A stretch of DNA of 64,000 nt from SAR324 cluster bacterium (GCA_015232315.1 JADFZZ010000013.1:43715-107714); one strand, 5' to 3'. Numbered from the stretch's first letter, positions 38,295-48,584 are shown. Made by a program: numbers and translations. The notes: a model not told the origin generated them from the sequence alone.

Positions 38295-38467
38295 ATCGTG
38301 GCGGGCCACAGGATTTCATCACCAAATTATTTACAGCAGGAATTATTTCAATGTGCATTGATAATGATGTTGAGCAAAAATTTAAAGCAAATCTTCAGAT
38401 TTTTCTAATAGCTGAAGGATAAATGGTCAGTGAGAACCTTAAAACCGGAGAATATTGAGGGCGGGAT

Positions 38468-38501
38468 GAAGAGAAAGGCCTTGAGATAATATTCAAGGCC
38501 T
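38468..38501 (-). terminator. Terminator-like hairpin after the REC-PAS gene
   Basis: Perfect 9-base stem AGGCCTTGA (38476-38484) with TCAAGGCCT (38493-38501) around an 8-base loop. Read on the minus strand it is followed by the T-rich TTCTCTTC. It lies about 50 bases past the stop of the REC-PAS response regulator. Confidence 0.7.
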
Positions 38502-38550
38502 CAGCATGAATTACCGTAATTTGTTTGGTACTTGTTTGGGGAAGTGCCTG

Positions 38551-39846
38551 TTATTTGACATTTTTTGATTGGAGCATGGATTTTAATATTAAAAGTTGTC
38601 TTTCCAGATCTTTGCATAAGGGAATATTGGACGAACACACCGACAGAACATATTCCACGGTAAAAATGACATCGTTCCAACGAGGACGAAGGGGCAGGGA
38701 CTGAACATTCAGGTAGCGATCCATGGTTTTTGTACGCAAGCTTCCATTGTCCATGTGAACTCGCCAGAATTTACTGGCACCAGCAAGTTCTGCTTTGCTT
38801 TTTCCAGTAGTGGTCTCCCATAGTTCCAAAGCCAGGTTCATCACATTCACCAGGTTTTGTCGAATTTCCTGCATGCTGAGATTGTTTGCGAAAATTTCCT
38901 CAAGCTCATTTTGGGCGGTAACCATATCCTGTAATTCCTCCAGCATCAATTTTCCGCTATTGGTCACCATTCCCAAAATATCGCTAAACCCGTCAATCAC
39001 AGTTTCAATTCGAGTTTTCTGGATCTTGAATTGCTCGTGCAGATTGTTATCAGGAATGACAACAGGGTCGGAATCGAAAGGGATTTCTAAATCAGATTGA
39101 TGGAAAATAAAGGCAAGTGTTAAATTATTTTCGATCTCAAGCGGAAAAACATCAGTCAACTGCATAAACGTTCCCCGGTCTTGGGTCTTCACGGCGATCT
39201 TGAAGGAATATGGAATATTTTGAGATTTTCTCATTGTTGATTTCAAGGTTTGAAGGATTGAATTCAAATCTTCCTGAAAAAGCAGTAACGTTATTGGCTG
39301 ACCATATAACTGACTGGAGGCAGAACCAAACAACAGAACAGCACATTGATTTAAAAATATGATTTCTCTGGATTCATCCACTATAACAATGGCTTCCGTC
39401 GCATAATCCAGGATCTTCAAAACAATGCCATGAAACTGTTCCATTTTTTTATTTTCTTCAAACAGTAATCTTTGACATTGACAGTTTCTAATTGCTGATT
39501 CGATCCTTGCCTTGAGTAAGGCGGGTTTGACTGGTTTGCTGATATAATCTGAAGCATTGGCCTCAAAACACGATTCCATCAAGGTCGCATCTTCATCCCC
39601 GGTAACCATGATGACAGGTAAATGCTCAAATTCAGGTTTTGCCCGGATCTGTTTCAACAGGTTGATGCCGTTTGCGTCAGGGAAATGGATGTCCAGCAAC
39701 AGTAGATCAAACACTTCCTGTGAAATCCGCGCCAGGATATATTCAGTTCTTGAAAGCATGTTTGGAAAATGTCCCATTTGGACCAGCATTTCGCCAATGT
39801 GCTCCAGAAAAGGCAGATCATCATCAACAATAAGTATGGATGCCAT
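38551..39846 (-). CDS. Response regulator with REC and PAS domains
   Basis: A 431-residue protein. The receiver domain (1-125) opens MASILIVDDD, has the phosphoacceptor Asp52 in LLLLDIHFPDANG and the conserved Thr/Lys in VTGDED and ISKPVKP. A PAS domain follows (about 140-260: ILDYATEAIVIVDESREIIFLNQCA). The C-terminal 150 residues are helical, with no DNA-binding or enzymatic output visible, so it probably acts by protein contact. It lies 14 bases downstream of the hybrid kinase on the same strand and is its likely partner. A hairpin terminator follows. Confidence 0.88.
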   Translation of the reverse strand: MASILIVDDDLPFLEHIGEMLVQMGHFPNMLSRTEYILARISQEVFDLLLLDIHFPDANGINLLKQIRAKPEFEHLPVIMVTGDEDATLMESCFEANASDYISKPVKPALLKARIESAIRNCQCQRLLFEENKKMEQFHGIVLKILDYATEAIVIVDESREIIFLNQCAVLLFGSASSQLYGQPITLLLFQEDLNSILQTLKSTMRKSQNIPYSFKIAVKTQDRGTFMQLTDVFPLEIENNLTLAFIFHQSDLEIPFDSDPVVIPDNNLHEQFKIQKTRIETVIDGFSDILGMVTNSGKLMLEELQDMVTAQNELEEIFANNLSMQEIRQNLVNVMNLALELWETTTGKSKAELAGASKFWRVHMDNGSLRTKTMDRYLNVQSLPLRPRWNDVIFTVEYVLSVCSSNIPLCKDLERQLLILKSMLQSKNVK

Positions 39847-39860
39847 AATTTTGTTTCAGC

Positions 39861-41642
39861 TTAGTCTAGATTGATTATTAACATACGGTGAATATGAGCA
39901 ACGCAATCTTTGAATTGTTCTGAACTTCCAGTTGCAGCAAACTGTCTCAACTGGTTCAGTACGGTGAGTCCTGTTGGAAAATGCTGCTGAAATTCTTCAT
40001 ATAAATGCTGTATTTTCAGCAGTATTTTTTCCAGATGATACATTGGAATTTCAATAAGGCTGTTCAATTCTTGCTGAATGTATTCCACTGTATCAATTGC
40101 CAGAGTTGACTTTTGTATGGGATCTAAAGTCAATGGCTTGGAATGGGGTTTTAGATATTTGCCGAGAATTTCCAAAAAATACTGAAGGTTGATTGGTTTG
40201 AGGAGACTGGACACGTTGCTATCCTGAAGAACGTTTACTCCTTTATTGGAGTGATCTGTAATGAAAACAACAGGAACGTTCTGACAACCATTTATCTGGC
40301 GCAGTTTTGAGATCAATTCCAGCTCATTACTATTCCATAACTTGAGATCAAGAAGAATCAGATCAGGAATTTTCCCATTATTTACAATAGATTGCACAGT
40401 CTCAATCGTTTGTGTTTCAGTTGTTGCGTGAAGCAGATCCAGAGACAACCAATCAAACACTGCTGTCATCATTTGCCGGGTCATCAGGTCATCTTCAAAG
40501 ATTACGATAATATTTTCGGGAGAAAAACGTGGTGGATTATGACCCTTGGTTGTATCAGGTCTGTGTGCAGAACTATATTCACGTAAGGGGAGCGTTATTG
40601 AAAATGTTGTTCCCACATCTGGAATGCTATGCCACTCAAGTCTTCCCTTCAAAGAAAAACAGCATTTCTTGACCAGGGTCAATCCAAGTCCTGTTCCATC
40701 CTGGGTTCTATTAGAGTCATAGCTCCTATCAAAGGGTTCAAACATTTTTTTCTGTTGTTTCTGTGTCATACCGATACCTGTGTCGATGACATCAATTTGC
40801 AGGTCTGAGTTTTTTCGGGTTGCAACCAGTTTTACAGAATGTTGACTCGGCGTGAATTTAATCGCGTTTTCCAGAAGATTGTTCAAAATGAGTGTGAGAT
40901 GGTGCCTGTCTGATAGCAAATATTCTGGTAAATCAGCGGACAGTTCACAAGAATAATCCAGTTGTTTGCTTTGTGCATGGAAATTATGCAGAGTATGGAT
41001 ATCCGTGAAAAATTGACGGATATTGATGGGTTCTTCAACCAACTTCAACTGTCCTGAATCGATCCGGGCAAATTCCATGGTATCATTGATTACCTCAGAC
41101 AACACCTGAGCACTCATGCAGATGTTGTCCAGTTTCTGAATCATTGAGCCGGGTAATTGGGTTACGATGGCCTGATTCCTCAGAAGTTGACTGAATCCCA
41201 TGATGGCATTCAACGGTTTGCGGATCTCATGATTCATTCTGATGATGAAGTTTGAGGTTTCCTGGAGTTTAGTCGTTGTTTTATTCCTTCCCACCGAAAG
41301 AAATTCTATTACCTGAGAGTGCTTGTTGAACTGTGCTATGTGCACCCATTCCAGTAAAAAAATTCCCCCATTCTGATCAATCAACTGCTGTTCATGAAAA
41401 CTTACAGAATTTTCCGGAGTCATATTCTGTAGGGCTAACTGCCAGAACTCAGACTCTTCCTCAGACAGCAGATCAAATATATTTACATCATGCCAGCCAT
41501 CAGAGAATATACAAAAATAGTCACAACAGGGACCGTTTACAAAGGTCAAGGTTCCGTCACGACGATAACGACAAATCAATTCCCGATGATTTGATCCGGT
41601 ATCAGTAATGAACCTATGCTTTTTTCCTATGGGGCTGTTCAT
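39861..41642 (-). CDS. Hybrid sensor histidine kinase
   Basis: A 593-residue soluble kinase. An N-terminal PAS-like domain (about 18-120) is followed by HisKA (His138 in NHEIRKPLNAIMGFSQL), HATPase (NLLENAIKFTPSQHS, DTGIGM, GTGLGL, about 235-355), a receiver domain (about 375-495; Asp in LILLDLKLWN) and a C-terminal helical part that resembles an Hpt-like bundle without an obvious phospho-His motif (VAHIHRML near the end is a candidate). No membrane segment is seen, so it senses a cytoplasmic cue. The REC-PAS gene downstream completes a phosphorelay. No effector gene or DNA-binding output is nearby. Confidence 0.93.
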   Translation of the reverse strand: MNSPIGKKHRFITDTGSNHRELICRYRRDGTLTFVNGPCCDYFCIFSDGWHDVNIFDLLSEEESEFWQLALQNMTPENSVSFHEQQLIDQNGGIFLLEWVHIAQFNKHSQVIEFLSVGRNKTTTKLQETSNFIIRMNHEIRKPLNAIMGFSQLLRNQAIVTQLPGSMIQKLDNICMSAQVLSEVINDTMEFARIDSGQLKLVEEPINIRQFFTDIHTLHNFHAQSKQLDYSCELSADLPEYLLSDRHHLTLILNNLLENAIKFTPSQHSVKLVATRKNSDLQIDVIDTGIGMTQKQQKKMFEPFDRSYDSNRTQDGTGLGLTLVKKCCFSLKGRLEWHSIPDVGTTFSITLPLREYSSAHRPDTTKGHNPPRFSPENIIVIFEDDLMTRQMMTAVFDWLSLDLLHATTETQTIETVQSIVNNGKIPDLILLDLKLWNSNELELISKLRQINGCQNVPVVFITDHSNKGVNVLQDSNVSSLLKPINLQYFLEILGKYLKPHSKPLTLDPIQKSTLAIDTVEYIQQELNSLIEIPMYHLEKILLKIQHLYEEFQQHFPTGLTVLNQLRQFAATGSSEQFKDCVAHIHRMLIINLD

Positions 41643-41897
41643 AATTCACAACTAGAGTTTATATTCTAACCATCATCGACAATAAAAAATATTTTTCATA
41701 ATGAACTGTATGCATAAACAACCTGAAAATAAATTAAAAAAATAGGTAAAATTCGGAAAATAAAAAAATAATATTTGGGTTAAAAAATGTTTAAAATACG
41801 GCCTTAATTATTGTTTTTTACGGTAATTTTGTGCATTTCGGAAAAAAAGGAAATTTAATGATTTCCTGCGCCAACAGTAGATGTCAGTAGGGGGAAT

Positions 41898-42821
41898 TTA
41901 TTGAGGGGAGTGTTTGCAATGTTGTAGGAGTGCCACACGGTCATGTCCCGCATAGTCTGGAACGATCTTGACAAGTTTCATGGATGAATGTTGTTGAATC
42001 AACAATGTCAGTGACTCAGCCTGATCAAACCCCATTTCAACACACAACCAACCTTCATGTTTCAACAGCAAGGGGGCTTTTGTCAGGAGATAGTCATAAA
42101 AATTCATACCGGATGTTCCTCCGTCCAGGGCTTCATGCGGTTCAAATACACGGACTTCTTTTTGCAGGGATTGAATGTCATTGGAAGGAATGTAGGGGGG
42201 GTTGCTGATGATCAAATCAAATTGAGACCCGGACGCTAACATTTCAAACCGGTCGCCTCGAATGAACTGAATCCGGTTAGATCGTTCATCCCACAAGGAT
42301 TGGAATTTTCTGGCATTGGCTGTCGCAACCTCAATAGCGATGGGACTGATATCGGTGCAGTAAAAGCGCAGGTTTTTTTCAAGTGAGGCCAGTGCGATGG
42401 GAATGGCCCCTGAACCAGTACCAAGTTCAGCGATTTCACATGTTTGATCGGGAGAATTATTTTTTTTCCAGACCTTGATCCGTTCATGAATCTGTTCAAC
42501 CAGAATTTCAGTGTCAGGTCGGGGAATCAGCACACCTGATCGAACGTTGAGCGCAAGTCCCCAAAATTCACGTTCACCCAGCAGATAAGCAATCGGAACA
42601 CCTGCCACCCGTTGTTTCACATCATTGCGGACTTGTTCCCGCTCATCAGGGGTCAATGGCAATTCAGGATTGAGATATAACTGCATTCGTTGGCATCCAC
42701 AGGCTTTAGCCAGCAGGAGTTCCGCATCCAGACGGGCGGAGGCAATGGAGTTCCGTTTAAAATAATCAATGGTCCAGACCAGAACCGTTTCTACCGTCCA
42801 TTGTGCTTCACCGGAGATCAT
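41898..42821 (-). CDS. prmC: PrmC, release factor glutamine methyltransferase
   Basis: A 307-residue HemK-type methyltransferase. It has the N-terminal helical domain with RLDAELLLAKACGC, then PVAYLLGEREFWGL (here IAYLLGEREFWGL), the SAM-binding AELGTGSGAIPIALA and the catalytic NPPYIP. It methylates the GGQ glutamine of peptide chain release factors. The usual partner prfA is not adjacent. The upstream FadR-like gene ends 6 bases before its start on the same strand. Confidence 0.95.
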   Translation of the reverse strand: MISGEAQWTVETVLVWTIDYFKRNSIASARLDAELLLAKACGCQRMQLYLNPELPLTPDEREQVRNDVKQRVAGVPIAYLLGEREFWGLALNVRSGVLIPRPDTEILVEQIHERIKVWKKNNSPDQTCEIAELGTGSGAIPIALASLEKNLRFYCTDISPIAIEVATANARKFQSLWDERSNRIQFIRGDRFEMLASGSQFDLIISNPPYIPSNDIQSLQKEVRVFEPHEALDGGTSGMNFYDYLLTKAPLLLKHEGWLCVEMGFDQAESLTLLIQQHSSMKLVKIVPDYAGHDRVALLQHCKHSPQ

Positions 42822-42827
42822 ACCAAC

Positions 42828-43571
42828 TCAGTTTTCAGCGTAAATTTCAGAATCCGGGGGCATTTGAGCGATTTTTTCACGTAAAAATCTTGTTTGCGCA
42901 ATCAGATAACTTCGGTATTCATCACGGATGTTTTCCGAATCCAGTTGACCAATCAACACTTTGCCAATCAGACTTCTGTGATAATTCACATGAGTTCGAA
43001 TATCCACAGTTTCGAGATACATCTGAAGCATGGTACGTCTCAACTGTCGTGTGGAATTGGCAAACAGCGTCAAGACGGTGCTTTGTTGCATGATGATCAT
43101 TTTATCCTGGATTTCAGTTTCAAGTTGAACAATTTTGAAAAAATCCATCGGTTCATTCAATAATTTTAGCTGTCTTGAACAAATTCCCTCAATTTCCAGT
43201 AAATCCGCTGGAGCACCTCGTTTGACCGCCATGGCACATCCGGCGGGTAAAAACGAGACCCATAAATCAATTGCTTCGAGCAAAATCCCTTTTCCAATCT
43301 TGAGGTCCGGTATGGACAGGGCCGCACCCAGGAAATCCAACCCGGAGTGCAAACGATAATCCTGAACAGTGACACCCGACCCCCTGACCGATTTCACAAC
43401 ATTCATCCGTGCCAATTGCCGGATTGCCATTTTCAGGGATGTACGATCAACACCCATTTCCGCAGCCAAAGTTCTTTCCGCGGCCAGTTTCTGGCCCGGT
43501 TTCAAAACTCCGGTGAATATCTGCTGGATCAAAAGGTCAGCAATTTTGTCAGGTAAATTTTGTTCAGTCAC
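42828..43571 (-). CDS. FadR-like GntR-family transcriptional regulator
   Basis: A 247-residue regulator. The N-terminal 75 residues are a GntR winged helix: IADLLIQQIFTGVLKPGQKLAAERTLAAEMGVDRTSLKMAIRQLARMNVVKSVRGSGVTVQDY, with the recognition helix DRTSLKMAIRQL. The C-terminal all-helical ligand domain, starting HSGLDFLGAALSIPDL, resembles the FadR/FCD class; FadR proper binds acyl-CoA and controls fatty acid synthesis and degradation. Whether this one binds acyl-CoA and governs lipid genes here is inference. It may be co-transcribed with prmC, though that is probably by proximity only. Confidence 0.78.
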   Translation of the reverse strand: MTEQNLPDKIADLLIQQIFTGVLKPGQKLAAERTLAAEMGVDRTSLKMAIRQLARMNVVKSVRGSGVTVQDYRLHSGLDFLGAALSIPDLKIGKGILLEAIDLWVSFLPAGCAMAVKRGAPADLLEIEGICSRQLKLLNEPMDFFKIVQLETEIQDKMIIMQQSTVLTLFANSTRQLRRTMLQMYLETVDIRTHVNYHRSLIGKVLIGQLDSENIRDEYRSYLIAQTRFLREKIAQMPPDSEIYAEN

Positions 43572-43607
43572 TTTGATTTTTGAAAAAAGTTTTTACATGA
43601 TTAGGAC

Positions 43608-44057
43608 TCATCGGGAAACCGGTTCAGCCGTCTGCTGGAGTCGCACCAAATACTGCGTCAGATCCTTCAATTCAGATTCAGTGAATGCAGTTTTAAATCC
43701 AGGCATGGTGGATCCGCCATGTTGTGCCTGACGGGAGATTGCGTCAACTGAATAATGCGGATAATCAATGATTTGTTCAGGGCCATGTTGTACCACATGG
43801 AGTTTGTATTCCAGCAGATTCGGTATGGGTACACCAAGTCCGGTTGCCTCAGGTCCATCTCCCCGACCTTCCGGGCCGTGGCATCGAACGCAATGTTCTT
43901 CATACACAACCTGTCCCCGTGCTAAGGTTTCCGGATTAACTTCCTGTTGTTTTCTGGAAACAATGTGGATTGAGCCATAACACCCGGCAATCAGACAACT
44001 CAATGTACCACCTAAAACTAGCCATCGTTGTTTTCTGTATTTTATTATTTTTTTCAT
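43608..44057 (-). CDS. c-type cytochrome lipoprotein
   Basis: About 149 residues from the ATG at 44057, whose start overlaps the stop of the upstream Omp85-like gene (ATGA). A lipoprotein signal (LSCLIAGC) suggests membrane anchoring. One haem c motif is CVRCH near residue 56, with a plausible axial Met in STMPGFK and the usual class I cytochrome c core (ARGQVVYEEHCVRCHGPEG ... MPGFKTAFTESELKDLTQYL). It should carry electrons in the periplasm. No oxidase or dehydrogenase is adjacent, so its partner is unknown. Confidence 0.88.
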   Translation of the reverse strand: MKKIIKYRKQRWLVLGGTLSCLIAGCYGSIHIVSRKQQEVNPETLARGQVVYEEHCVRCHGPEGRGDGPEATGLGVPIPNLLEYKLHVVQHGPEQIIDYPHYSVDAISRQAQHGGSTMPGFKTAFTESELKDLTQYLVRLQQTAEPVSR

Positions 44058-45301
44058 AATGCCCCCCAAGGATAATCCACAAACAATGTTGTTGCGACAC
44101 CTTCGTCACCAAAGCCCAGGTCAAATCGGTAAACAAAACCCGATCCTGTGACCAATCTTGCGCCTGAACCCACAGAATATTTATATTTTTTCCACAAATC
44201 CGGGGTTGTTTCAGCCACCGTTCCCATTTCATAAAAGAACGCCAACTGAATTCCTGTACGTAAATCTTTCATGATACCAATGTCAAACGGAGTATTTTCG
44301 TTGGTCAGATTCCAGCGGAATTCGGTGGCAATAAATTCTGTATGTGCCGCACTGAACCGTCCTTCGGAATAGGCTCGCAATCTGGCTCTTCCGCCCAGTG
44401 ACGTTGCGGACCCATAGGTGTTTTGTGCCACTTGATCCTGCACCACGCCCTTGATCGACTCATTGCAAAGGTCAAAATCTGTTTCATAACAGCCATAATC
44501 CTGACTGAGCGCCAACAGGTCCGTTTCTCCCTTGTTTTCAACTACGGAGTCTGACCGAAAATAATGAAATGCCCATGTGCTGTAATCCAACATGGGAACC
44601 AGTCCCGTCAGTGAATAATTCATGACATAATAATTGACCGAATCACTATTTTGGGGTGGTGTGGCAGAGCGCTCCACACTCAGACGTACCCCTTGTTTGG
44701 GGTCAATCCGGTCATCGGTATAATCCAGAAGAAACCCATAAGTTCCAGACTTGAAGTTGATTTCTTCAGGATTCTCGATTTTATTCTGAAGATTGCCTTC
44801 ATTGTCACGGATAGCACTCAGTTTGAACTGGATATTGTAGGAAATCGCATAAAATTCCAGCATGCGGTCATAAAACGTTAAGATACTCCTAAATCCCTGC
44901 AAGGCACTGTCATCGAGTTCCACGATATTGAATTCATCCGATTCAGAATCCATACCCCGTTGCAGGTATCGGTTTTGTTGCCCCTTGTTGAACCGGACTG
45001 TGGTCAGATCCAGTAGCCAATGGTTGGGAACAAGGGGAATATCTGTGGTTCCAAGGATTGCGCCTTCGACATCTCCGGCAATGAATACGAGGAACAGATC
45101 GACCGGTGTTTCATAAATATTGTTCAAGCCACCCAACAATCCGAATCCGGTTCCAACGCCAGGCAATATAAATGGCATCGGGGTTACAATGTAGCCGAAA
45201 TCAGTTTGAATCTGCTCTCTGCGGCGTTCTATTGCCAGACAGTCTGAACTCAAAACAAACAGCATAATGAGCGTGAAAAGTGATATTAACGTATGTTTCA
45301 T
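44054..45301 (-). CDS. Outer membrane beta-barrel, Omp85/BamA-like surface antigen
   Basis: A 415-residue protein with a signal peptide (MKHTLISLFTLIMLFVLSSDCLA) and a beta-barrel with alternating hydrophobic residues and the family motif LGGRARLRAYSEGRF, close to the LGG...lRGY signature of the Omp85 bacterial surface antigen domain. It has no POTRA domains, as the barrel-only members of the family. It ends with a typical barrel C-terminus (VDYPWGAL), though lacking a terminal aromatic. Function may be outer membrane transport. It is translationally coupled to a c-type cytochrome lipoprotein, an unusual pairing. Confidence 0.8.
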   Translation of the reverse strand: MKHTLISLFTLIMLFVLSSDCLAIERRREQIQTDFGYIVTPMPFILPGVGTGFGLLGGLNNIYETPVDLFLVFIAGDVEGAILGTTDIPLVPNHWLLDLTTVRFNKGQQNRYLQRGMDSESDEFNIVELDDSALQGFRSILTFYDRMLEFYAISYNIQFKLSAIRDNEGNLQNKIENPEEINFKSGTYGFLLDYTDDRIDPKQGVRLSVERSATPPQNSDSVNYYVMNYSLTGLVPMLDYSTWAFHYFRSDSVVENKGETDLLALSQDYGCYETDFDLCNESIKGVVQDQVAQNTYGSATSLGGRARLRAYSEGRFSAAHTEFIATEFRWNLTNENTPFDIGIMKDLRTGIQLAFFYEMGTVAETTPDLWKKYKYSVGSGARLVTGSGFVYRFDLGFGDEGVATTLFVDYPWGAL

Positions 45302-45453
45302 GACAAGGAATCCTTCTTCAAATATTTCATACTAATTTACGTTGTATATTGAACAGGTCTATCCAATGTCTTCAAACATGTCCAATATTTCGTAATGAAT
45401 TGCTGATTATACCGGCTTTGGAGGGGAAAATTAATTTTGTGGAAGATGTTTTG

Positions 45454-45495
45454 AAAAAAAGACGGGGAAGAGTCAGGTGGCTCTAACCACCTGAC
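45454..45495 (-). terminator. Rho-independent terminator of hppA
   Basis: A perfect 9-base stem GTCAGGTGG (45472-45480) with CCACCTGAC (45487-45495) lies just past the hppA stop. Read on the minus strand, it is followed about 11 bases later by seven consecutive T (45454-45460). Confidence 0.8.
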
Positions 45496-45505
45496 GGTAA
45501 AAGAA

Positions 45506-47638
45506 TTATCCTACGAGGAGACCCCCATATTGCACGAAGAACGGTACAAAGACCAAACTCAGAATTGCGGATAATTTAATCAGAATGTTCAATGATGGAC
45601 CAGACGTATCCTTGAACGGATCACCGACAGTATCACCCACAACCGCGGCTTTATGGGTATCGGTTCCTTTTCCACCGAAATTACCTGCTTCGATATATTT
45701 TTTCGCGTTATCCCAGGCACCCCCTGAATTTGCGGAGGTGATGGCCAGCACTCCGCCAGACACCATGATACCCGCAAGTAATCCTGCAAGCGCTGGAATT
45801 CCAAATAGAAAACCAACCACCAGGGGTGTCCCCATGGTCAATACTCCGGGAGCAATCATTTCACGCAAGGCAGCCTTGGTTGAAATTGAAACACATTGGG
45901 TATAATCAGGATCTGCTTCGCCTTCCATCAAACCGGGGATGGTTTTAAATTGTCGTCGGACTTCCTCAATCATGTCAAACGCGGCGTTTCCAACAGATTT
46001 CATGGTCATAGCCGAGAAAAAGAAGGGGATTACCGCACCCACAAAAAGTCCTGACAGAACCAAAGGATCAAGCAAGTTGATGCTACTCAATAAATGAGAA
46101 CCCGGCATCATCAAATCCGCTCTGGTCAAGAAGGCTGAAAACAGAGCCAAAGCGGTAAGAATAGCGGATCCAATCGCAAATCCTTTTCCAATCGCGGCGG
46201 TTGTATTTCCTGCGGTGTCAAGAACGTCTGTTCTTTTTCTGACATTTTCTTCCAGACCACACATTTCAGCAATACCACCGGCATTGTCTGCAACAGGGCC
46301 ATAAGCATCAATGGTCAAACAAACCACCAGGGTGCTCAACATACCCAATGCGGCAATGGCAACACCATACATTCCAGCAAATGTGAAGGGGATAAAAATA
46401 CTGACCGCAATCGCCAGAATTGGTCCTACAGCACTATGATAACCGAGGGCCATACCAAAAATAATGTTGGTAGCGGCACCTGTTTCTGAAGCTCGGGCGA
46501 CTTCACGTACAGGTTTGTAATCAGAGGAAGTGTAAACTTCAGTGAGTAAACCAATAACCAGACCAGCCAGCAAACCGGACAGATAACACCAGTAAACACC
46601 AATACTGGAATATTCTATGCCATTGATTTCAAACGAAGATGGCAATACCCATAAGGTTACGAAAAACATGATCACAGCCATCAGTGCTGACGACAGAATC
46701 AACATGTATTTCAAGGCGCTTCCAACATCTTTATCGCCTTTAACTCTGGTTGTCGCGACAGTCACCAGGGCAACAGGGATTCCAATCGCGGAAATCAGAA
46801 TCGGGAAGAGTAAAGCTTCGAGATTGGCGGCAAACGCTGTAGCTCCAATAACCAGTGCGGCACATGTACTTTCAGCGCACGAACCAAACAAATCTGCACC
46901 CATGCCAGCAACATCGCCCACATTGTCGCCAACGTTATCAGCGATAACCGCAGGGTTTCTCGGATCATCTTCGGGAATTCCTTTTTCTACTTTTCCAACC
47001 AGGTCTGCGCCAACATCTGCGGCTTTGGTAAAAATCCCACCACCAACACGGGCAAACAGAGCAATGGAAGATCCACCAAGTCCAAAGCCAGCCATCACTT
47101 CCATCAGAATGTGCGTGTCAATTTCTGGCATCATCAATTTAAGAAACAGATAAATCAGAATTAAACCCAGTACTGCCAGTCCAACCAGTCCAAAGCCCAT
47201 GACAGCACCACTGCTCAAAGCCACTCTAAAGGCTTCTGGAAGAGATCGACGAGCCGCCGTTGTGGTTCTTACATTGCCGGCTGTGGCAATTTTCATTCCG
47301 ATAAAACCTGAAACGATTGAAATCACACAACCCAGCAAAAATGAGATGGCTGTATAAACACCTTCTGATACATGTGGTGTGTGAGGATCATCAATTAAAA
47401 CGGTGATCAGTGCCGCAAACGCGACCATGAACACGGCCATATAGCGGTATTCCTGAAACAGAAATGCCATGGCACCTTTAGCAATCGCACCGTGAATGAA
47501 CCGGAGGCGGCTTCCCTCTTCAGGGCTTTCAGCCCCTTCATCAATCGGAATACGTTTTACTCTTGCTGCATAATAAAGTGCGACGCCAAGTCCCAGAAGT
47601 GACATCGCAAAAATTATATAGATGACGAAATTACCCAT
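45506..47638 (-). CDS. hppA: Membrane-bound ion-translocating pyrophosphatase
   Basis: A 710-residue polytopic membrane protein that hydrolyses pyrophosphate and pumps H+ or Na+. The catalytic acidic loops are clear: [53 protein letters not shown] and, near the C-terminus, [34 protein letters not shown]. The segment [16 protein letters not shown] has Ala rather than Lys at the position that in K+-independent enzymes removes the K+ requirement, so this is the K+-dependent type. Whether it pumps protons or sodium cannot be decided here. It is transcribed divergently from the complex I operon, with 594 bases between, and ends at a strong terminator. Confidence 0.96.
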   Translation of the reverse strand: MGNFVIYIIFAMSLLGLGVALYYAARVKRIPIDEGAESPEEGSRLRFIHGAIAKGAMAFLFQEYRYMAVFMVAFAALITVLIDDPHTPHVSEGVYTAISFLLGCVISIVSGFIGMKIATAGNVRTTTAARRSLPEAFRVALSSGAVMGFGLVGLAVLGLILIYLFLKLMMPEIDTHILMEVMAGFGLGGSSIALFARVGGGIFTKAADVGADLVGKVEKGIPEDDPRNPAVIADNVGDNVGDVAGMGADLFGSCAESTCAALVIGATAFAANLEALLFPILISAIGIPVALVTVATTRVKGDKDVGSALKYMLILSSALMAVIMFFVTLWVLPSSFEINGIEYSSIGVYWCYLSGLLAGLVIGLLTEVYTSSDYKPVREVARASETGAATNIIFGMALGYHSAVGPILAIAVSIFIPFTFAGMYGVAIAALGMLSTLVVCLTIDAYGPVADNAGGIAEMCGLEENVRKRTDVLDTAGNTTAAIGKGFAIGSAILTALALFSAFLTRADLMMPGSHLLSSINLLDPLVLSGLFVGAVIPFFFSAMTMKSVGNAAFDMIEEVRRQFKTIPGLMEGEADPDYTQCVSISTKAALREMIAPGVLTMGTPLVVGFLFGIPALAGLLAGIMVSGGVLAITSANSGGAWDNAKKYIEAGNFGGKGTDTHKAAVVGDTVGDPFKDTSGPSLNILIKLSAILSLVFVPFFVQYGGLLVG

Positions 47639-48233
47639 AAAATTCGCTCCGGATGATTTTGATGGTTTATAAAATTATGAATTGAAGGACGGGAATGATT
47701 TTTTGACTTTCAAAAATTGAACACTCAAAAAATTCGAGCCACCCTAAAAAAATCGCAATTAAATTGCAAGCCTACTATTTTGAATTAATTATGCGAATTA
47801 GGAGTTGAAATAGCTTGTCATTCAGGATTTGACTCTGAATGCAGTGATCTGCAGAGATTTTCTGCATGCCGGATCAAGTCCCGAAGGACACATGTTCCAG
47901 TTATCAGTACATTGCTTATCCAACATAATTTTCAACCCCTAATTGGTATTAATCAGAAATTCATAGTAGACAATAAATTCAACATGATAAATGCTGAAAA
48001 ATTAATATCACCTTGAATTTTAAAGGTGAAAATCTATGTCAAATCGGGAATGATTTCATCAGAAATATGTCAACAAATCCTGCTTGCTAAAATATTTTCA
48101 GAAGAGTATGGTCTCATTTTGAGGCTCGGCATTAATTGAAAACCATCCCGAAATGATCAATATTTTCACCTCCTGTTGCAGAAGATAACAACATTGATTG
48201 ACGAATGTCAAACACTCATATCAATGAGTTGAA
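47639..48233. promoter_or_regulatory. 594-base divergent region between hppA and nuoA
   Basis: No gene is seen. A perfect palindrome GCAATTAAATTGC (47755-47767) is a possible regulator site. Close to nuoA, CTCATATCAATGAG is a second small inverted repeat. Both the hppA and the nuo promoters must lie here, but I could not fix their boxes. Confidence 0.45.
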
Positions 48234-48584
48234 ATGTCCTATATTTTAGTTCTCCTATTGATGATACTTCCCCTGTTTCTGATTGGAATCGCTCTTGGTG
48301 TTTCCCATCTGTTTGCTCCTCAAAATCCCGGATTGATCAAAAATGATGCTTATGAATGTGGTGAGAAGACCATCGGTACTTCCAGACTACCGTTTAATGT
48401 GGGTTATTATCTGTTTGCGTTGATGTTTCTGATTTTTGATGTGGAGGCTGCCTTTCTTTTTCCCTGGGCTGTTGTCTTGCGTGAAACAGGAATTATTGGT
48501 TTTGTGGAGGCTGGAATCTTTATTTTGATATTACTGACTGGTTTGATTTACGCTTGGAAAAAAGGGGTGCTGGAATGGGTTTAG
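48234..48584 (+). CDS. nuoA: NADH-quinone oxidoreductase subunit A
   Basis: A 116-residue membrane subunit with three hydrophobic helices. The conserved loop [39 protein letters not shown] contains the NuoA signature (ECG, then R-F/PFNVxYY, then FDVE). It contributes to the quinone chamber at the junction of membrane and hydrophilic arms. First gene of the nuo operon; its 3' end overlaps nuoB by 10 bases. Confidence 0.97.
   Translation: MSYILVLLLMILPLFLIGIALGVSHLFAPQNPGLIKNDAYECGEKTIGTSRLPFNVGYYLFALMFLIFDVEAAFLFPWAVVLRETGIIGFVEAGIFILILLTGLIYAWKKGVLEWV

Noticed and set aside
38137..38358. 74-codon N-terminal extension of the gene upstream of mrcA
   Set aside because: It is a translation of the dispersed repeat at 38230-38294; the membrane anchor begins at the ATG at 38136.
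46617..47153. Plus-strand frame of 178 codons inside hppA
   Set aside because: Antisense to a well-conserved membrane pyrophosphatase; low complexity Ser/Pro/Thr composition expected from the reverse of a membrane gene.
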